DNA of 64,000 nucleotides from Pseudanabaena yagii GIHE-NHR1 (GCF_012863495.1 NZ_JAAVJL010000001.1:744001-808000); one strand, 5' to 3'. Positions 1 to 9,641 are shown, numbered from the stretch's first letter. Made by a program: numbers and translations. The notes: a model not told the origin generated them from the letters alone.

Positions 1-2010
1 AAAAAGGGGGTTTGTTTAGGAGAGCAGTACACAATTGATTTTTTGACAGATATTTTAACGACTTTAGACTTTGTGCATCGGCAACAGGTCATTCATCGGG
101 ATATTAAGCCGAGTAATTTAATTCGTCGCATCAGCGATCGCCGAATTGTTTTAATCGATTTTGGTGCTGTTAAAGAAGTCAGTACCCAACCCATTAGTCA
201 ACTAGGGCATACTTCGAGTCTAGTGATTGGTTCCCCCGGCTATATGCCCAATGAGCAATATAGTGGCAAAACCATGTTTGCTAGTGATATCTATGCGATC
301 GGTATTATTGCGGTACAAGCCTTAACAGGACTATTGCCCAATCAAATTCCTGAAGATCCAATGACCAGTGAGTTTCGTTGGCGCGATCGCGCAAAAGTAA
401 CACCGACCTTAGCAGATGTCATCGACAAGATGGTGCGGTTTGATTTCCGTCAGCGCTATCAATCCGCCAATGAAGTATTAGCTGCCCTCCAGCCATTATT
501 AACCAAGTCTCTCGCTCAAACTATCTTTAGCGCAGTTACCCCATCATTGCTTGATGATTTATCTTTAAGTCCTGACAATTCTGATCTTCAAAATCCCAAC
601 CTCAATAACATTACTAAGAGTCCTCTCGACCTTCTCATTGATGACATTTCCGATGATCTGGAAATGAGTGAAGATCCAGTTAGAGCAAAGAAATTAGTAT
701 GCCTAGTATGTACTGGTATCTTAGAGAATGATGCCCAGCGTTTAGATAACTTCAGTTTTGTAGAACTACTTCAAGATTTATATCAGCAATATCCAACGAT
801 AGAATCACTAAAAGAGAACTTGGTCAAAGCGGTGAAGACAATCTCCGTACCCAAGCAACGCCAGTATCTCATCGTTGCCAAAACAGTCTTTAATATAGTT
901 TCTCAACTCTATAAGCCATCAACAACCGAAGCTCCTTCCAGTAGTTCTGAGCCAGTCAGTTCTAGTGCTCAGGTAATGAGCCAACCAATTTCCTATCAAG
1001 TGAGTAACTTAGTCATTAATGCTGGCTCCGCGCAGATAGTTGCACCAATTGAGCATTCTCCAAACAGTCAAAGTGTTTTAGAAGAGAAATTACCCAATGG
1101 AGATCTTCATCCAGATTTGCCGTCAGCAGAGAGTCAATTGGGATTCACTCAAGATGAGATATCGCTCCTTAACTCCTACCCTAGTGAAGATAATGATATT
1201 TACGCATGGGTTGCCCATGATATTGATACAGATGCTCAACAAATGCGCTTAAAAAAGCTTCTATTCTATACCTATCAAGATGTATGGGAAAGCGATCTCC
1301 GTCAATTAAATAGCATTGATTGGATAGGTTTGCTAAAGGAATTAGTCACCTTTATGCCCACTTTTCCACAATTAAGAGCCTTGATTCAGGAAGCAGTGCA
1401 AAGAGTTTCTAAACCTGCGGAATATACAGTAATTGGCAATATGTTACTTGCAAAGTTGGAACCTCTTTATCCTGATAGCGCTTACCCAAATATTGCGGAA
1501 GTAGTTGCGCCACCTGTTTATCAAAACAATGGCTTTATAGAGCCTATCGCAAGTTATGAGCAATCGAAAGTTCCATTTGATCCTCAAATCGTCCATGATC
1601 TCTTTGATTTACGTTTAGAGTTAATGCGGTTCACCAACTCTATGCGAACCAAAATCTTACTATTTTCTACTCTTTATTATCCCTTCGATCCCGATCACGA
1701 CAATTGGCAGGATTTGCGTACCCATGAGTTAGACGGGCTACTCCGACAGCTATTTTATGCCTATCCCTCCTTTGACAAAGTAGAACATACGCTCTGGCAA
1801 GTAGCGCGATCGCTTAATGAATCAAGTGCCTATGAGCAGTCTGCCAACTACATTCTCCAAGTGATCAAGACTCTCTATGAGCAACTTGTAGCCAAATCAA
1901 TGCAGCATCCTGCCGAAGGCGGCTTACAGCCATCACAGGATACTGATTTCACGCAGCCAAGTGCCATTTTCCATCAAGGTGATGAGGACGATACTTGTCA
2001 ATTTGCATAG
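1..2010 (+). CDS. Serine/threonine protein kinase, 5' end outside window, with three C-terminal helical repeats
   Basis: The reading frame is open from base 1, so the N-lobe (glycine loop and lysine) lies upstream of the window; a TTG at 43 is only an internal codon. The visible part holds the catalytic loop HRDIKPSN, the metal-binding DFG, and GSPGYMPNEQY in place of the APE region, as in cyanobacterial Hanks-type kinases. After a Ser/Pro-rich linker come three divergent copies of an about 80-residue module (nt 673-912, 1240-1470 and 1639-1880). Each starts R-x-K-x-L-L and ends in a helix finishing L-Y. I do not recognise this module. The substrate is unknown. No transmembrane segment is visible. 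Confidence 0.9.
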   Translation, partial: KKGVCLGEQYTIDFLTDILTTLDFVHRQQVIHRDIKPSNLIRRISDRRIVLIDFGAVKEVSTQPISQLGHTSSLVIGSPGYMPNEQYSGKTMFASDIYAIGIIAVQALTGLLPNQIPEDPMTSEFRWRDRAKVTPTLADVIDKMVRFDFRQRYQSANEVLAALQPLLTKSLAQTIFSAVTPSLLDDLSLSPDNSDLQNPNLNNITKSPLDLLIDDISDDLEMSEDPVRAKKLVCLVCTGILENDAQRLDNFSFVELLQDLYQQYPTIESLKENLVKAVKTISVPKQRQYLIVAKTVFNIVSQLYKPSTTEAPSSSSEPVSSSAQVMSQPISYQVSNLVINAGSAQIVAPIEHSPNSQSVLEEKLPNGDLHPDLPSAESQLGFTQDEISLLNSYPSEDNDIYAWVAHDIDTDAQQMRLKKLLFYTYQDVWESDLRQLNSIDWIGLLKELVTFMPTFPQLRALIQEAVQRVSKPAEYTVIGNMLLAKLEPLYPDSAYPNIAEVVAPPVYQNNGFIEPIASYEQSKVPFDPQIVHDLFDLRLELMRFTNSMRTKILLFSTLYYPFDPDHDNWQDLRTHELDGLLRQLFYAYPSFDKVEHTLWQVARSLNESSAYEQSANYILQVIKTLYEQLVAKSMQHPAEGGLQPSQDTDFTQPSAIFHQGDEDDTCQFA

Positions 2011-2101
2011 TCCAGACAAGCAACTTCTAAAAATCTGCAAATTGTCTAGAAAAGAAATAGTAAGAGATTTAAGCAAGAGATTTTAAATAGAGACTTTAAA
2101 T

Positions 2102-3160
2102 ATGGAAGCAGCACTTACCCCTCAAGATATTTTGCGCCGTTACGCTAAAGGCGATCGCGATTTTAGTGGCATTAACCTCAATGGCATCAAACTCAGTGGT
2201 GCAAACCTAAGCCGTACCGATTGGCTAGATGTCAATTTATCAAAAGCCTATCTCAATAGTACCGTTTTAACCTTTGCCTGTCTCACCCGTGCTAATTTAC
2301 GCGGAGCCGTGATGATGGGCGCACATTTGTGCGGAGCAAATCTCAACCAAGCGAGCCTCAGTAATGTCAATCTATCCAATGCAGATTTACATGGTGCAAG
2401 CCTCCAAGGTGCAACTCTATTTGGAGCTAATCTCAGTTTGGCAAACCTGATGGATGCGAACTTAATTGAAGCAGATATGCGAACGGCAAATTTAAATGGA
2501 GCGAACCTAGTCGGAGCCTGTCTAAGAGGAGCAAACCTAAGACAAGAAAGGGCTATTGGCGATCAGCATGATATTGCTCCTAGTCAAAAAAAGCGGAGCA
2601 TTGCCAGTCTGCATGGTGCTAACCTATCTGGTGCTGATCTGCGGGGAGCCAATCTATCTGGCGCAGATTTACATAAAGCTGACCTGCGGGGAGCCAATCT
2701 CCAAGAAGCAACTCTCAATGGCGCTAATCTCAGTGAGGCAAAACTAAATAATGCCAATATGCAGGGCATATTTTTGAGCGAGGCAAATCTCAGTAATGCC
2801 ACATTGTCAGGTGCGGTTTTAAGTAATGCAAAGTTAGAACGTGCCATCCTGATCGATGCCGATCTCAATGGTGTGAACTTACGAAGTGCGGTCATGGCAG
2901 ATGTTAAGGCAAGTCGAGTCCAGATGCAGGGCACAGATCTGACTGATACAAAGTTTTCCCGTGCCGATCTGAGTCGTGCTGATTTGCGAGGAGCGATTAT
3001 GGTACGGGCAAATCTCATTGAGGCTTATTTAGCAAGAACAAATCTAGCAAATGCGAATTTAACGGATGCCATTCTCAACCGTGCTGAACTCAGCAGTGCC
3101 AATCTTGTCGGTGCAATTCTCATTGGCGCAACGCTACCTGATGGGAAAATTCATAAATAA
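2102..3160 (+). CDS. Pentapeptide-repeat protein
   Basis: Residues from about 20 to the end are almost all A(N/D)Lxx pentapeptides (for example LSGANLSRTD, LRGANLSGAD), which fold as a right-handed quadrilateral beta-helix. One break near residues 145-165 (a charged QERAIGDQHD segment) separates two coils. The protein is 352 residues with no signal peptide or membrane segment. Such proteins are abundant in cyanobacteria and most have no known role. It starts 91 bp after the kinase and could be cotranscribed with it. The antisense frame at 2584-3018 is a mirror of the repeats and not a gene. Confidence 0.92.
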   Translation: MEAALTPQDILRRYAKGDRDFSGINLNGIKLSGANLSRTDWLDVNLSKAYLNSTVLTFACLTRANLRGAVMMGAHLCGANLNQASLSNVNLSNADLHGASLQGATLFGANLSLANLMDANLIEADMRTANLNGANLVGACLRGANLRQERAIGDQHDIAPSQKKRSIASLHGANLSGADLRGANLSGADLHKADLRGANLQEATLNGANLSEAKLNNANMQGIFLSEANLSNATLSGAVLSNAKLERAILIDADLNGVNLRSAVMADVKASRVQMQGTDLTDTKFSRADLSRADLRGAIMVRANLIEAYLARTNLANANLTDAILNRAELSSANLVGAILIGATLPDGKIHK

Positions 3161-3214
3161 AGAATCAATTTTTGAGGTGTGGCAAAGCCACACCTCAAAA
3201 ATTGATTCTTTATT
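3156..3214 (+). terminator. Perfect 28-bp hairpin after the pentapeptide gene
   Basis: Arms 3156-3183 and 3187-3214 are exact reverse complements with a 3-nt loop AAA between GGC and GCC. The left arm includes the stop codon. There is no long T run, so it may be an mRNA 3' end or a palindromic element. Confidence 0.75.
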
Positions 3215-3255
3215 GAACTGCAAAACTCCAAGTGCCACTTAAATTAACAGAAATT

Positions 3256-3882
3256 ATGCAAGATGCTAGACAATATGCTCCAGCTACTCTAAGAAATCGT
3301 GAAGCAATCTTAGAAGTCCTACTCAAAAACTTGCCCACCACAGGCAATATTCTAGAAATTGCGAGTGGTACTGGCGAACATTCTGTCTACTTTGCGCCAC
3401 ACCTCCATCCTCGCCAATGGATTGCATCTGATCCTAATCCGATCGCAATTTCTAGTATCATCGCTTGGCAGCAACACGAGCCATCGCCAAATTTAGTTGA
3501 GCCGTTAAATATTGATGTAACTGCGGCGGATTGGAGCGATCGCTATCAATTAAAAAGTCAAGATATTCAGGCGATCGTCAATATCAATATGCTCCATATT
3601 GCGCCTTGGAAAGCTTGCCTAGGATTAATGGCTGGAGCAAATAGGATTTTGCCAGAAGGTGGCATTCTGTATCTTTACGGTGCTTATAAACAAAATGGTA
3701 AACATATATCCCTAAGCAATGCTGACTTTGATGCTAGTTTGCGCTATCAAAACCCAGAGTGGGGCGTTCGCGATCTCGAAGCAGTCATAGAGGTTGCCGC
3801 CGCCGAAAACCTCGTACTCCAAAAAGTACAATCAATGCCAGCCAATAACCTTTCTGTATTTTTTCAGAAAATTAGCAAGTAA
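3256..3882 (+). CDS. DUF938 family SAM-dependent methyltransferase
   Basis: The N-terminus MQDARQYAPATLRNREAIL is the signature of the DUF938 family. It is followed by a class I SAM-binding motif (EIASGTGEHS), an acidic loop (ASDPNP) and NINMLHIAPW. The protein is about 208 residues, the normal family length. I chose ATG 3256 because the family begins right there; GTG 3232 is in frame, adds eight residues, and has no better ribosome site. The substrate of DUF938 enzymes is not established. The gene is isolated, with hairpins on both sides. Confidence 0.85.
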   Translation: MQDARQYAPATLRNREAILEVLLKNLPTTGNILEIASGTGEHSVYFAPHLHPRQWIASDPNPIAISSIIAWQQHEPSPNLVEPLNIDVTAADWSDRYQLKSQDIQAIVNINMLHIAPWKACLGLMAGANRILPEGGILYLYGAYKQNGKHISLSNADFDASLRYQNPEWGVRDLEAVIEVAAAENLVLQKVQSMPANNLSVFFQKISK

Positions 3883-4330
3883 CTTAACGCGAGTTCAGGA
3901 TAATTTGAAACGGGCTTTGAGAGAGGGTTTGCGTAGCAAACCCTCTCTCAAAGCCCAAAAGTAAAAGCCTTGCTAAGCAAGGCTTTTACTTTTGGGCTTT
4001 TAAAATTTGCCAGCTTAACCCGAACTGAGATTAACTTAACCTCAATTCAGCAAATCACTGTAAAGCCATTTCATAAGCTTGCAAAGCTTACAAACTACCT
4101 AAATCAAGCAATTCTGGGTGACTTTAAAAATTCTTGTTCCCCCAGAATTGGGGGCTAGGGGGCGATTAATTTTTGAGGTGAGGATGTACATAGCAAATCC
4201 TCTCTTAAAGCTTGTTTTAAATTCTTCTAGGCTTAGAAACAGTGCTTTGCAAAGCCCCTATTCTTTTGGGTTATGAAAAGCTGTATATTGGCTAGAGTGA
4301 CACATTTATCGATACAAAATTTAAAAAACC
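3883..4330. other. Non-coding stretch with double hairpin and poly-C/poly-G repeat
   Basis: Contains the double hairpin (3912-4000), then a CCCCCAGAATTGGGGG palindrome at about 4139-4154, part of a repeat also present near 9735-9825. The short frame at 3970-4158 is built from these repeats and is rejected. No RNA gene seen. Confidence 0.6.
3912..4000 (+). repeat. Double-hairpin repeat element, copy 1
   Basis: Two perfect hairpins: 3912-3932/3936-3956 (21 bp, loop GTA) and 3950-3973/3977-4000 (24 bp, loop TAA). They share bases 3950-3956, so they cannot both be fully paired. A related copy lies at 36658-36728 with the same upstream flank (AGTTC...GGATAATTT...AAACGGG). Confidence 0.8.
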
Positions 4331-5404
4331 TTGATTGCAACTCCCATTAAACCAACTGTAACGACAAGACGACCTGTATTTCCTTTCACCGCTGTGATCG
4401 GACAGGAAGAGATGAAGCTCGCCCTGTTGCTCAACGTCATCGATCCTAAAATCGGTGGAGTCATGGTAATGGGCGATCGCGGTACGGGCAAATCCACCAC
4501 CGTTCGCGCCCTTGCCGACCTCCTACCTGAAATTGAAGTTGTTGCCGATGATCCCTTTAGTAGCCATCCTACCGATGGTGACTTACAAAGCGAAGAAGTC
4601 CGCCAACGCATTGCTAATGGTGAAAAACTACCTGTGACTACGAAGCAAGTAATCATGGTGGACTTACCTCTCGGTGCAACAGAAGACCGTGTTTGCGGCA
4701 CAATTGACATCGAAAAAGCACTATCCGAAGGGGTCAAAGCCTTTGAAGTCGGTCTACTTGCTAAGGCAAATCGTGGCATTCTCTACATTGATGAAGTTAA
4801 CCTCCTCGACGATCACCTCGTTGATGTATTACTAGACTCTGCCGCCTCTGGTTGGAATACCGTTGAGCGTGAAGGGATTTCGATTCGCCACCCTGCCCGA
4901 TTTGTGCTAGTTGGTTCAGGCAACCCTGAAGAAGGCGAGTTACGTCCACAGTTACTCGATCGCTTTGGGATGTATGCCGAAATTAAGACCGCCCGCGATC
5001 CTGAACTGCGCTTGCAAATTGTAGAAAATCGCACCACCTTTGATAACAATCCCCATGCATTTCTGGCTGAAAAAGCTGCTCAACAATCTGAAAAGCAGGC
5101 ACAGATTGTGAGAGCACAGCAAATTCTGAATGAGGTCAATATTGAGCGGGATCTCCGTTTAAAAATCTCCACAGTTTGTGCTGACCTAAATATTGATGGT
5201 TTGCGTGGTGATATTGTGACCACCCGTGCAGCAAAGGCTTATGCAGCTTCGGAAGGACGAAAAGAAGTAGAAGTAGATGATATCAAAGCGGTAATTGGTC
5301 TCTGTCTGCGTCACCGTCTCCGCAAAGATCCTCTGGAATCAATTGATTCAGGCTATAAAGTTCTCAAAACCTTCAACCAAGTATTTGGCATCGAGGAAGA
5401 ATAA
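4331..5404 (+). CDS. chlI: Magnesium chelatase ATPase subunit I
   Basis: The AAA+ subunit of the ChlD/ChlI/ChlH complex that inserts Mg2+ into protoporphyrin IX at the first committed step of chlorophyll synthesis. Walker A GDRGTGKS (residues 49-56) follows the cyanobacterial ChlI N-terminus TRRPVFPFTAVIGQEEMK. Walker B LYIDEVNLL and the sensor region GSGNPEEGELRPQLLDRFG are present. Length 357 is typical. TTG 4331 is the only start compatible with the full N-terminus; the next ATG would delete conserved residues. No clear ribosome site. chlD and chlH are not in the window. Confidence 0.97.
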   Translation: MIATPIKPTVTTRRPVFPFTAVIGQEEMKLALLLNVIDPKIGGVMVMGDRGTGKSTTVRALADLLPEIEVVADDPFSSHPTDGDLQSEEVRQRIANGEKLPVTTKQVIMVDLPLGATEDRVCGTIDIEKALSEGVKAFEVGLLAKANRGILYIDEVNLLDDHLVDVLLDSAASGWNTVEREGISIRHPARFVLVGSGNPEEGELRPQLLDRFGMYAEIKTARDPELRLQIVENRTTFDNNPHAFLAEKAAQQSEKQAQIVRAQQILNEVNIERDLRLKISTVCADLNIDGLRGDIVTTRAAKAYAASEGRKEVEVDDIKAVIGLCLRHRLRKDPLESIDSGYKVLKTFNQVFGIEEE

Positions 5405-5444
5405 TCAAGAAGAGGCTGTCCAATAGACAGCCTCTTCTTGATTA
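5402..5444. terminator. Bidirectional terminator between chlI and the MerR gene
   Basis: 19-bp perfect stem (5402-5420/5426-5444, loop CAATA) spanning the stop codons of two convergent genes. Confidence 0.8.
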
Positions 5445-6254
5445 GACCCTTTCTACAGGGAACTGAATCTCTGTAATATATGATTCGTTATCAAATTCAG
5501 AACCACCTTGAATATAGAACTCACGGTTTGCACCGATGCAGCGATAGCCATTGTTCTCAATCCAAGTTAACAAATGCTCATAAGCCTTTGGAAAATCTTG
5601 ATAACTGCCATGATGAACTACACAGGCGATCGCCTCATAGCCTTGCAATTCATAGACCTTAATACGGTCATTACCTTTAGTACCTGATGGCACAGCTAAG
5701 ACAGCCTCAGCATCCACATCACTTTCCTTGTAACCAAGGTCATGCCAGATGGCAGCATCATAGCCAAACTTAGTAATGCCTTGCTGACCGAGAAATTGAT
5801 ACAACTCTTGAAACAGTTGTGTGATCGCAAAATAATTGGGCAAAATCTCGCGAATTGAAGCAACAGTAATTGGTTCACTTTTTTTAATGATGACTTCGTA
5901 ATCAGACATAACATTCTCCTGTTCAATTTGTCTAAGTCGGGCGGCTACTCTAATCAGTCTTGCTTGTTCTTCTTCAATTAGTTGCTGCAAATCAGCTTGC
6001 TTGATCCGCAACATACCGCGCATCTGTTCGATAGAAATCTCTTCATTTAGCAATTGCAAAATTTGCTCTAAAGAGAATCCCAAATCTTTGAAGGCAAGAA
6101 TGCGATGCAATCTAGGTAATTGACTGACTGAGTAAAAGCGATAACCCGTAAAATGATCGACTGAGATTGGCTTAAGCAATCCCATTTCGTCGTAGAGGCG
6201 TAGCGCCTTAATAGACACCTGACTGAGCTTAGAAAAATCTCCAATCTTGAGCAT
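5442..6254 (-). CDS. MerR-family regulator with GyrI-like effector-binding domain
   Basis: Residues 1-70 are a MerR winged helix (MLKIGDFSKLSQVSIKALRLYDEMGLL, then TGYRFYS). A long helix (75-115) forms the dimer coiled coil. Residues 125-270 resemble the GyrI-like/AraC effector-binding domain that binds bulky hydrophobic drugs (compare BmrR and TipAL). Length 270 matches BmrR-type proteins. It is probably a ligand-responsive activator; no efflux pump is adjacent, so its target is elsewhere or is itself. It converges on chlI. Confidence 0.9.
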   Translation of the reverse strand: MLKIGDFSKLSQVSIKALRLYDEMGLLKPISVDHFTGYRFYSVSQLPRLHRILAFKDLGFSLEQILQLLNEEISIEQMRGMLRIKQADLQQLIEEEQARLIRVAARLRQIEQENVMSDYEVIIKKSEPITVASIREILPNYFAITQLFQELYQFLGQQGITKFGYDAAIWHDLGYKESDVDAEAVLAVPSGTKGNDRIKVYELQGYEAIACVVHHGSYQDFPKAYEHLLTWIENNGYRCIGANREFYIQGGSEFDNESYITEIQFPVERV

Positions 6255-6463
6255 TTCGTTAATCTCTTGAATCCTCTTGTTGTGATTACAACATCTCCTC
6301 TAGGGGGAGAGTCAATATAGAATTTTAATTTTGCCTGCGACAATGCAAGTGCTTAGGAAATCCCCAAAAAAGATGAGTAGCTCTTTGAGACTTACGATTG
6401 ACATATTGATTTATTGTGTCAAACTAGCATCAATTCTAGTCATCTAAATTACTCTAGAGCTTG

Positions 6464-7903
6464 ATGTATATGGCAATTCCTCAGCATTTAACCAAGATTG
6501 TTGCCACAATTGGACCAGCAAGCCGATCCCCTAACGTATTTCGCAGAATGGTAGAAGCAGGGGTCACCGTTGCGAGATTGAATTTCTCCCATGGCAGCTA
6601 TGCAGACCATGCCAAGACTATTACAATGATTCGAGAAGTATCGGAAGAAATGGATGTTCCGATCACAATTTTACAAGATTTACAGGGTCCCAAAATTCGC
6701 GTTGGTGAGCTACCTCCAACTGGGATCAAGCTGATTGAAGGCAATTCGATTACACTCATTCCCATAGATCCAAACCAGACAAGCGATCGCCATTATGCAG
6801 ATGCCATCACAATTGATTATCCATACGTTGCTGAAGAAGCGACGATTGGCACTCAAATCCTCTTAGCTGATGGCATTTTTGAACTCAAGGTCACTGGGCT
6901 TGAAGGTAATGCTGTGTATTGCGAAGTCATTAAAGGCGGTATCCTCACGAGTCATAAAGGCGTAAACTTTCCCAGTTTAAATTTACGGTTGCCTTCCATG
7001 ACCGAAAAAGATCAACAGGATCTCGCATTTGGGCTAGCACAGGGTGTGGATTGGATTTCGTTAAGCTTTGTCCGCCAAGCCGCAGATGTCAAGCGACTTA
7101 AATCCTTAATTGCAGAACATGGAAAGACAGATATATCGATTATTGCCAAAATCGAAAAACCACAGGCGATCGCTAATCTTGAAGAAATCATCGCTGTAGT
7201 CGATGGCATCATGGTGGCAAGGGGGGATTTAGGCGTAGAAATGCCTCCCGAGCGAGTACCCATGATTCAGAAACATATCATTCGTCGTTGCAATGAAGTT
7301 GGTATTCCTGTGATTACGGCAACACAGATGCTAGAAAGCATGATCCAAAATCCACGTCCAACTAGAGCCGAGGCAAGTGATGTCGCCAATGCAATTATGG
7401 ATGGTACAGATGCCGTCATGCTCTCAGGTGAATCGGCAGTAGGAGACTATCCTGTGCAAGCTGTAGAGATGATGACGCGGATTGCCTCTGAAGTGGAAAA
7501 GGATGCCTCATTTATCAATTATCCTGCCTCTAGAACCGATGAAGTCCATGCCATTAGTGAAGCACTCCATGCCATTTCTGATGTCATCGACTTTCGTTGC
7601 ATTGTTGCCTTTACCGCAACTGGCTATACTGCGATTCTGGCATCAAAGGAGCGACTCAAACTCCCTATTATTGCGCTCACTCCCAGTATTAATGTGTACC
7701 ACCGTCTTAATTTAGTCTGGGGAGTTAAGCCTCTGTTGTTAGAACAAGAGGTAAATTCCTTTGAGATGGTAATCCAACAGGTAGAGTCCTATTTAATTGG
7801 ACGCAATTTAGCATCCCAAGGCGATCGCGTTTTGATTGTGGGAGGCATTCCTATGGGTGTGCAAGGCGGCACAAACTTCCTGAAGATTCATATCCTGTCA
7901 TGA
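6464..7903 (+). CDS. pyk: Pyruvate kinase
   Basis: Converts phosphoenolpyruvate and ADP to pyruvate and ATP in lower glycolysis. The N-terminus TKIVATIGPASRS, the RLNFSHGSYADH motif, the catalytic-lysine segment IIAKIEKPQA, MVARGDLGVEMP and TATQMLESM are all present. About 479 residues: the short form without the C-terminal PEP-utiliser domain found in some bacterial enzymes. ATG codons at 6464 and 6470 are both usable and neither has a strong ribosome site; TTG 6461 is less likely. It stands alone, with a shared hairpin terminator downstream. Confidence 0.96.
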   Translation: MYMAIPQHLTKIVATIGPASRSPNVFRRMVEAGVTVARLNFSHGSYADHAKTITMIREVSEEMDVPITILQDLQGPKIRVGELPPTGIKLIEGNSITLIPIDPNQTSDRHYADAITIDYPYVAEEATIGTQILLADGIFELKVTGLEGNAVYCEVIKGGILTSHKGVNFPSLNLRLPSMTEKDQQDLAFGLAQGVDWISLSFVRQAADVKRLKSLIAEHGKTDISIIAKIEKPQAIANLEEIIAVVDGIMVARGDLGVEMPPERVPMIQKHIIRRCNEVGIPVITATQMLESMIQNPRPTRAEASDVANAIMDGTDAVMLSGESAVGDYPVQAVEMMTRIASEVEKDASFINYPASRTDEVHAISEALHAISDVIDFRCIVAFTATGYTAILASKERLKLPIIALTPSINVYHRLNLVWGVKPLLLEQEVNSFEMVIQQVESYLIGRNLASQGDRVLIVGGIPMGVQGGTNFLKIHILS

Positions 7904-7908
7904 TATGC

Positions 7909-7951
7909 CTAATCGTATGTAGAGCAGCTAAGCTGCTCTACATACGATTAG
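7909..7951. terminator. Bidirectional hairpin between pyk and the ATP-grasp gene
   Basis: 20-bp perfect stem 7909-7928/7932-7951, loop TAA, tip GC-TAA-GC. Confidence 0.8.
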
Positions 7952-9488
7952 TTTCTTGATCGAGAACCTGTTCGACCTGTGCATAAATTGCCTGTGCTTC
8001 TGCGGGAGAGTTACCGATACTAGTGAGTCCTAATTTACCAAATTCCGATAGGCAACTCATGAGATGGAATACCGTTCCTGTTTCTGTGCTGCTATCAAAA
8101 TGTAACCGATGGTAAGCAATGATATCCATTAGATCATGGGGTAGCAATCCTCTGTATTGAGGCTTTTGGAGGTTATCTGTTGCTACATAATATTTTTCTT
8201 GACCTTGGCGGCTATAGAACTTTCCATCTTCAAGTTGGAATTTACCATTAGTGAGAAACCTCAGTGTCATAAATGGATGGGTTGTGCCACCTTTACGGAG
8301 ATTAATCTCGATCGCTTGTAAATCCCAATTTCCATTCGCTTGTTTCACTGCCACAAAATCCACCCCATAGCGTTCTAAAGCACCCTTACTCGCTAGATTT
8401 TTACCAATTGCCAAACCGATTTCTTGTAATTTTAGGCGATAGGCAGCATCAGCAGGAAAGCTACAACCTAGATATACCTGTCCATCGGAACCTCCTAAGA
8501 TCTGATCATGGGTAGAAAGAATTTCTACTTCACCTGTTGGCGTGATCCGACCTTGCACACTAGGCGATCGCTTTTCTTCACCTTCGATAAATGCCTCAAC
8601 AATTGCTCCTAGTTCAGGAATCCGCCGCGCATAGTTGCTCCATGTTTCATGATTGGACTGGAAGCGCATAGAGGCAAAGAGATCACAAATAGCGGCACTC
8701 CGATCAGCGAGACTCGTTTTTCCATTTTGATTAATTTCTGCGATCGTATCTAAACATAAAATTGCATTACCTTCCCCAGAAAAGCCTTCGTTGAGCTTAA
8801 CGACCATCCGCTTCAGATCTGGTTGTCTTTGCCACAGTTCAGCGGCAGCGATCGCTAAATCTCCAATTGTCCATACGAGCTGACTGCCATCAGGATGAGG
8901 AATTCCTGTTTCGGCAAATACTTGACGACTTCCACTTTTGGTTCCCAAATGTAATAAATCGGGATCGACTGCCCATAGAGGAATATCCAGTTGAATTGAC
9001 AATTCCCGCTCTAAAGGTGTGGAATTGAAACAAATCATATATGCCTTATCAAGGCGTAATGATTGTCGAATCCGTTCGATTAAACGTGGGCGTTCGAGAA
9101 TTTTCTGGGATAGTGGCTTCTCGGCGGCATCATAGGTAGTAAGTGTGACTAAGCGTTCCCTTGCATGGGAAAAGGGAATCCCCGGTAATAATTGCAGATA
9201 ATAATCGATGATGATCGGGGCTAAGGGCTGCGAAGTCAGATAAACCAAGCGATTGCGAGGGTTACGCAGGCGAATTAGCGAAAATAATAAACGCTCTTCG
9301 TAGTGATGGCTACCTTCAACTTTTTTCAGTTCCGATGGGTCAAGGGTCAAGGATGGCACAACGAGAATATCGTAATCACTTTGCTCGAATTGTTCGATAT
9401 TTTGCCAGCGATCGCGTAGTTGTATTTGTAATTCACGGAAACGCTGTGTAGATTCTCGTGCGATGAAGCCCATATTTTGATGATCCAT
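7938..9488 (-). CDS. ATP-grasp ligase, PGM1-related peptide ligase family
   Basis: About 516 residues. The central and C-terminal part reads like an ATP-grasp fold: RMVVKLNEGFSGEGNA (nucleotide lysine and glycine loop), then EILSTHDQILGG and AIEINLRKGGTTHP (metal-binding Glu/Asn near the end). This pattern fits the cyanobacterial group related to the PGM1 peptide ligase of pheganomycin biosynthesis; the real substrate here is unknown. I place the start at ATG 9488, which has GGAGG about 6-7 bases upstream. The open frame runs 51 codons further upstream but crosses a palindromic repeat, so I do not count it. Confidence 0.75.
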   Translation of the reverse strand: MDHQNMGFIARESTQRFRELQIQLRDRWQNIEQFEQSDYDILVVPSLTLDPSELKKVEGSHHYEERLLFSLIRLRNPRNRLVYLTSQPLAPIIIDYYLQLLPGIPFSHARERLVTLTTYDAAEKPLSQKILERPRLIERIRQSLRLDKAYMICFNSTPLERELSIQLDIPLWAVDPDLLHLGTKSGSRQVFAETGIPHPDGSQLVWTIGDLAIAAAELWQRQPDLKRMVVKLNEGFSGEGNAILCLDTIAEINQNGKTSLADRSAAICDLFASMRFQSNHETWSNYARRIPELGAIVEAFIEGEEKRSPSVQGRITPTGEVEILSTHDQILGGSDGQVYLGCSFPADAAYRLKLQEIGLAIGKNLASKGALERYGVDFVAVKQANGNWDLQAIEINLRKGGTTHPFMTLRFLTNGKFQLEDGKFYSRQGQEKYYVATDNLQKPQYRGLLPHDLMDIIAYHRLHFDSSTETGTVFHLMSCLSEFGKLGLTSIGNSPAEAQAIYAQVEQVLDQETNRM

Positions 9489-9512
9489 GACAACCTCCAG
9501 CGATGCTATGGC

Positions 9513-9544
9513 GGTTTTCATTTTGCCAAAGACAAAATAAAAAC
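9513..9544. repeat. Degenerate TTTTCATTTTGCC palindrome, copy A
   Basis: Imperfect hairpin GGTTTTCATTTTGCC ... GACAAAATAAAAAC with downstream AAACTCTTGCT. Related copies at 36531-36561, 39633-39665 and 60373-60403. Confidence 0.5.
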
Positions 9545-9641
9545 TTAAAACTCTTGCTAGGATTGATTTCCAGTTATCACATGCATATGTACGCATGTGA
9601 TAACTGCTGTAACCCATTTTCAGAGTTGAGTAAGAAACCAT

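Noticed and set aside
2584-3018. 144-codon frame on the minus strand
   Set aside because: Mirror of the pentapeptide repeats (strings of LRSAP/FALLK); same for 35818-36150 and 60712-61050.
3970-4158. 62-codon frame after the methyltransferase gene
   Set aside because: Starts inside a hairpin and ends in the CCCCC/GGGGG repeat.
9489-9641. N-terminal extension of the ATP-grasp ligase
   Set aside because: It crosses a palindromic repeat, and a strong GGAGG site supports ATG 9488.
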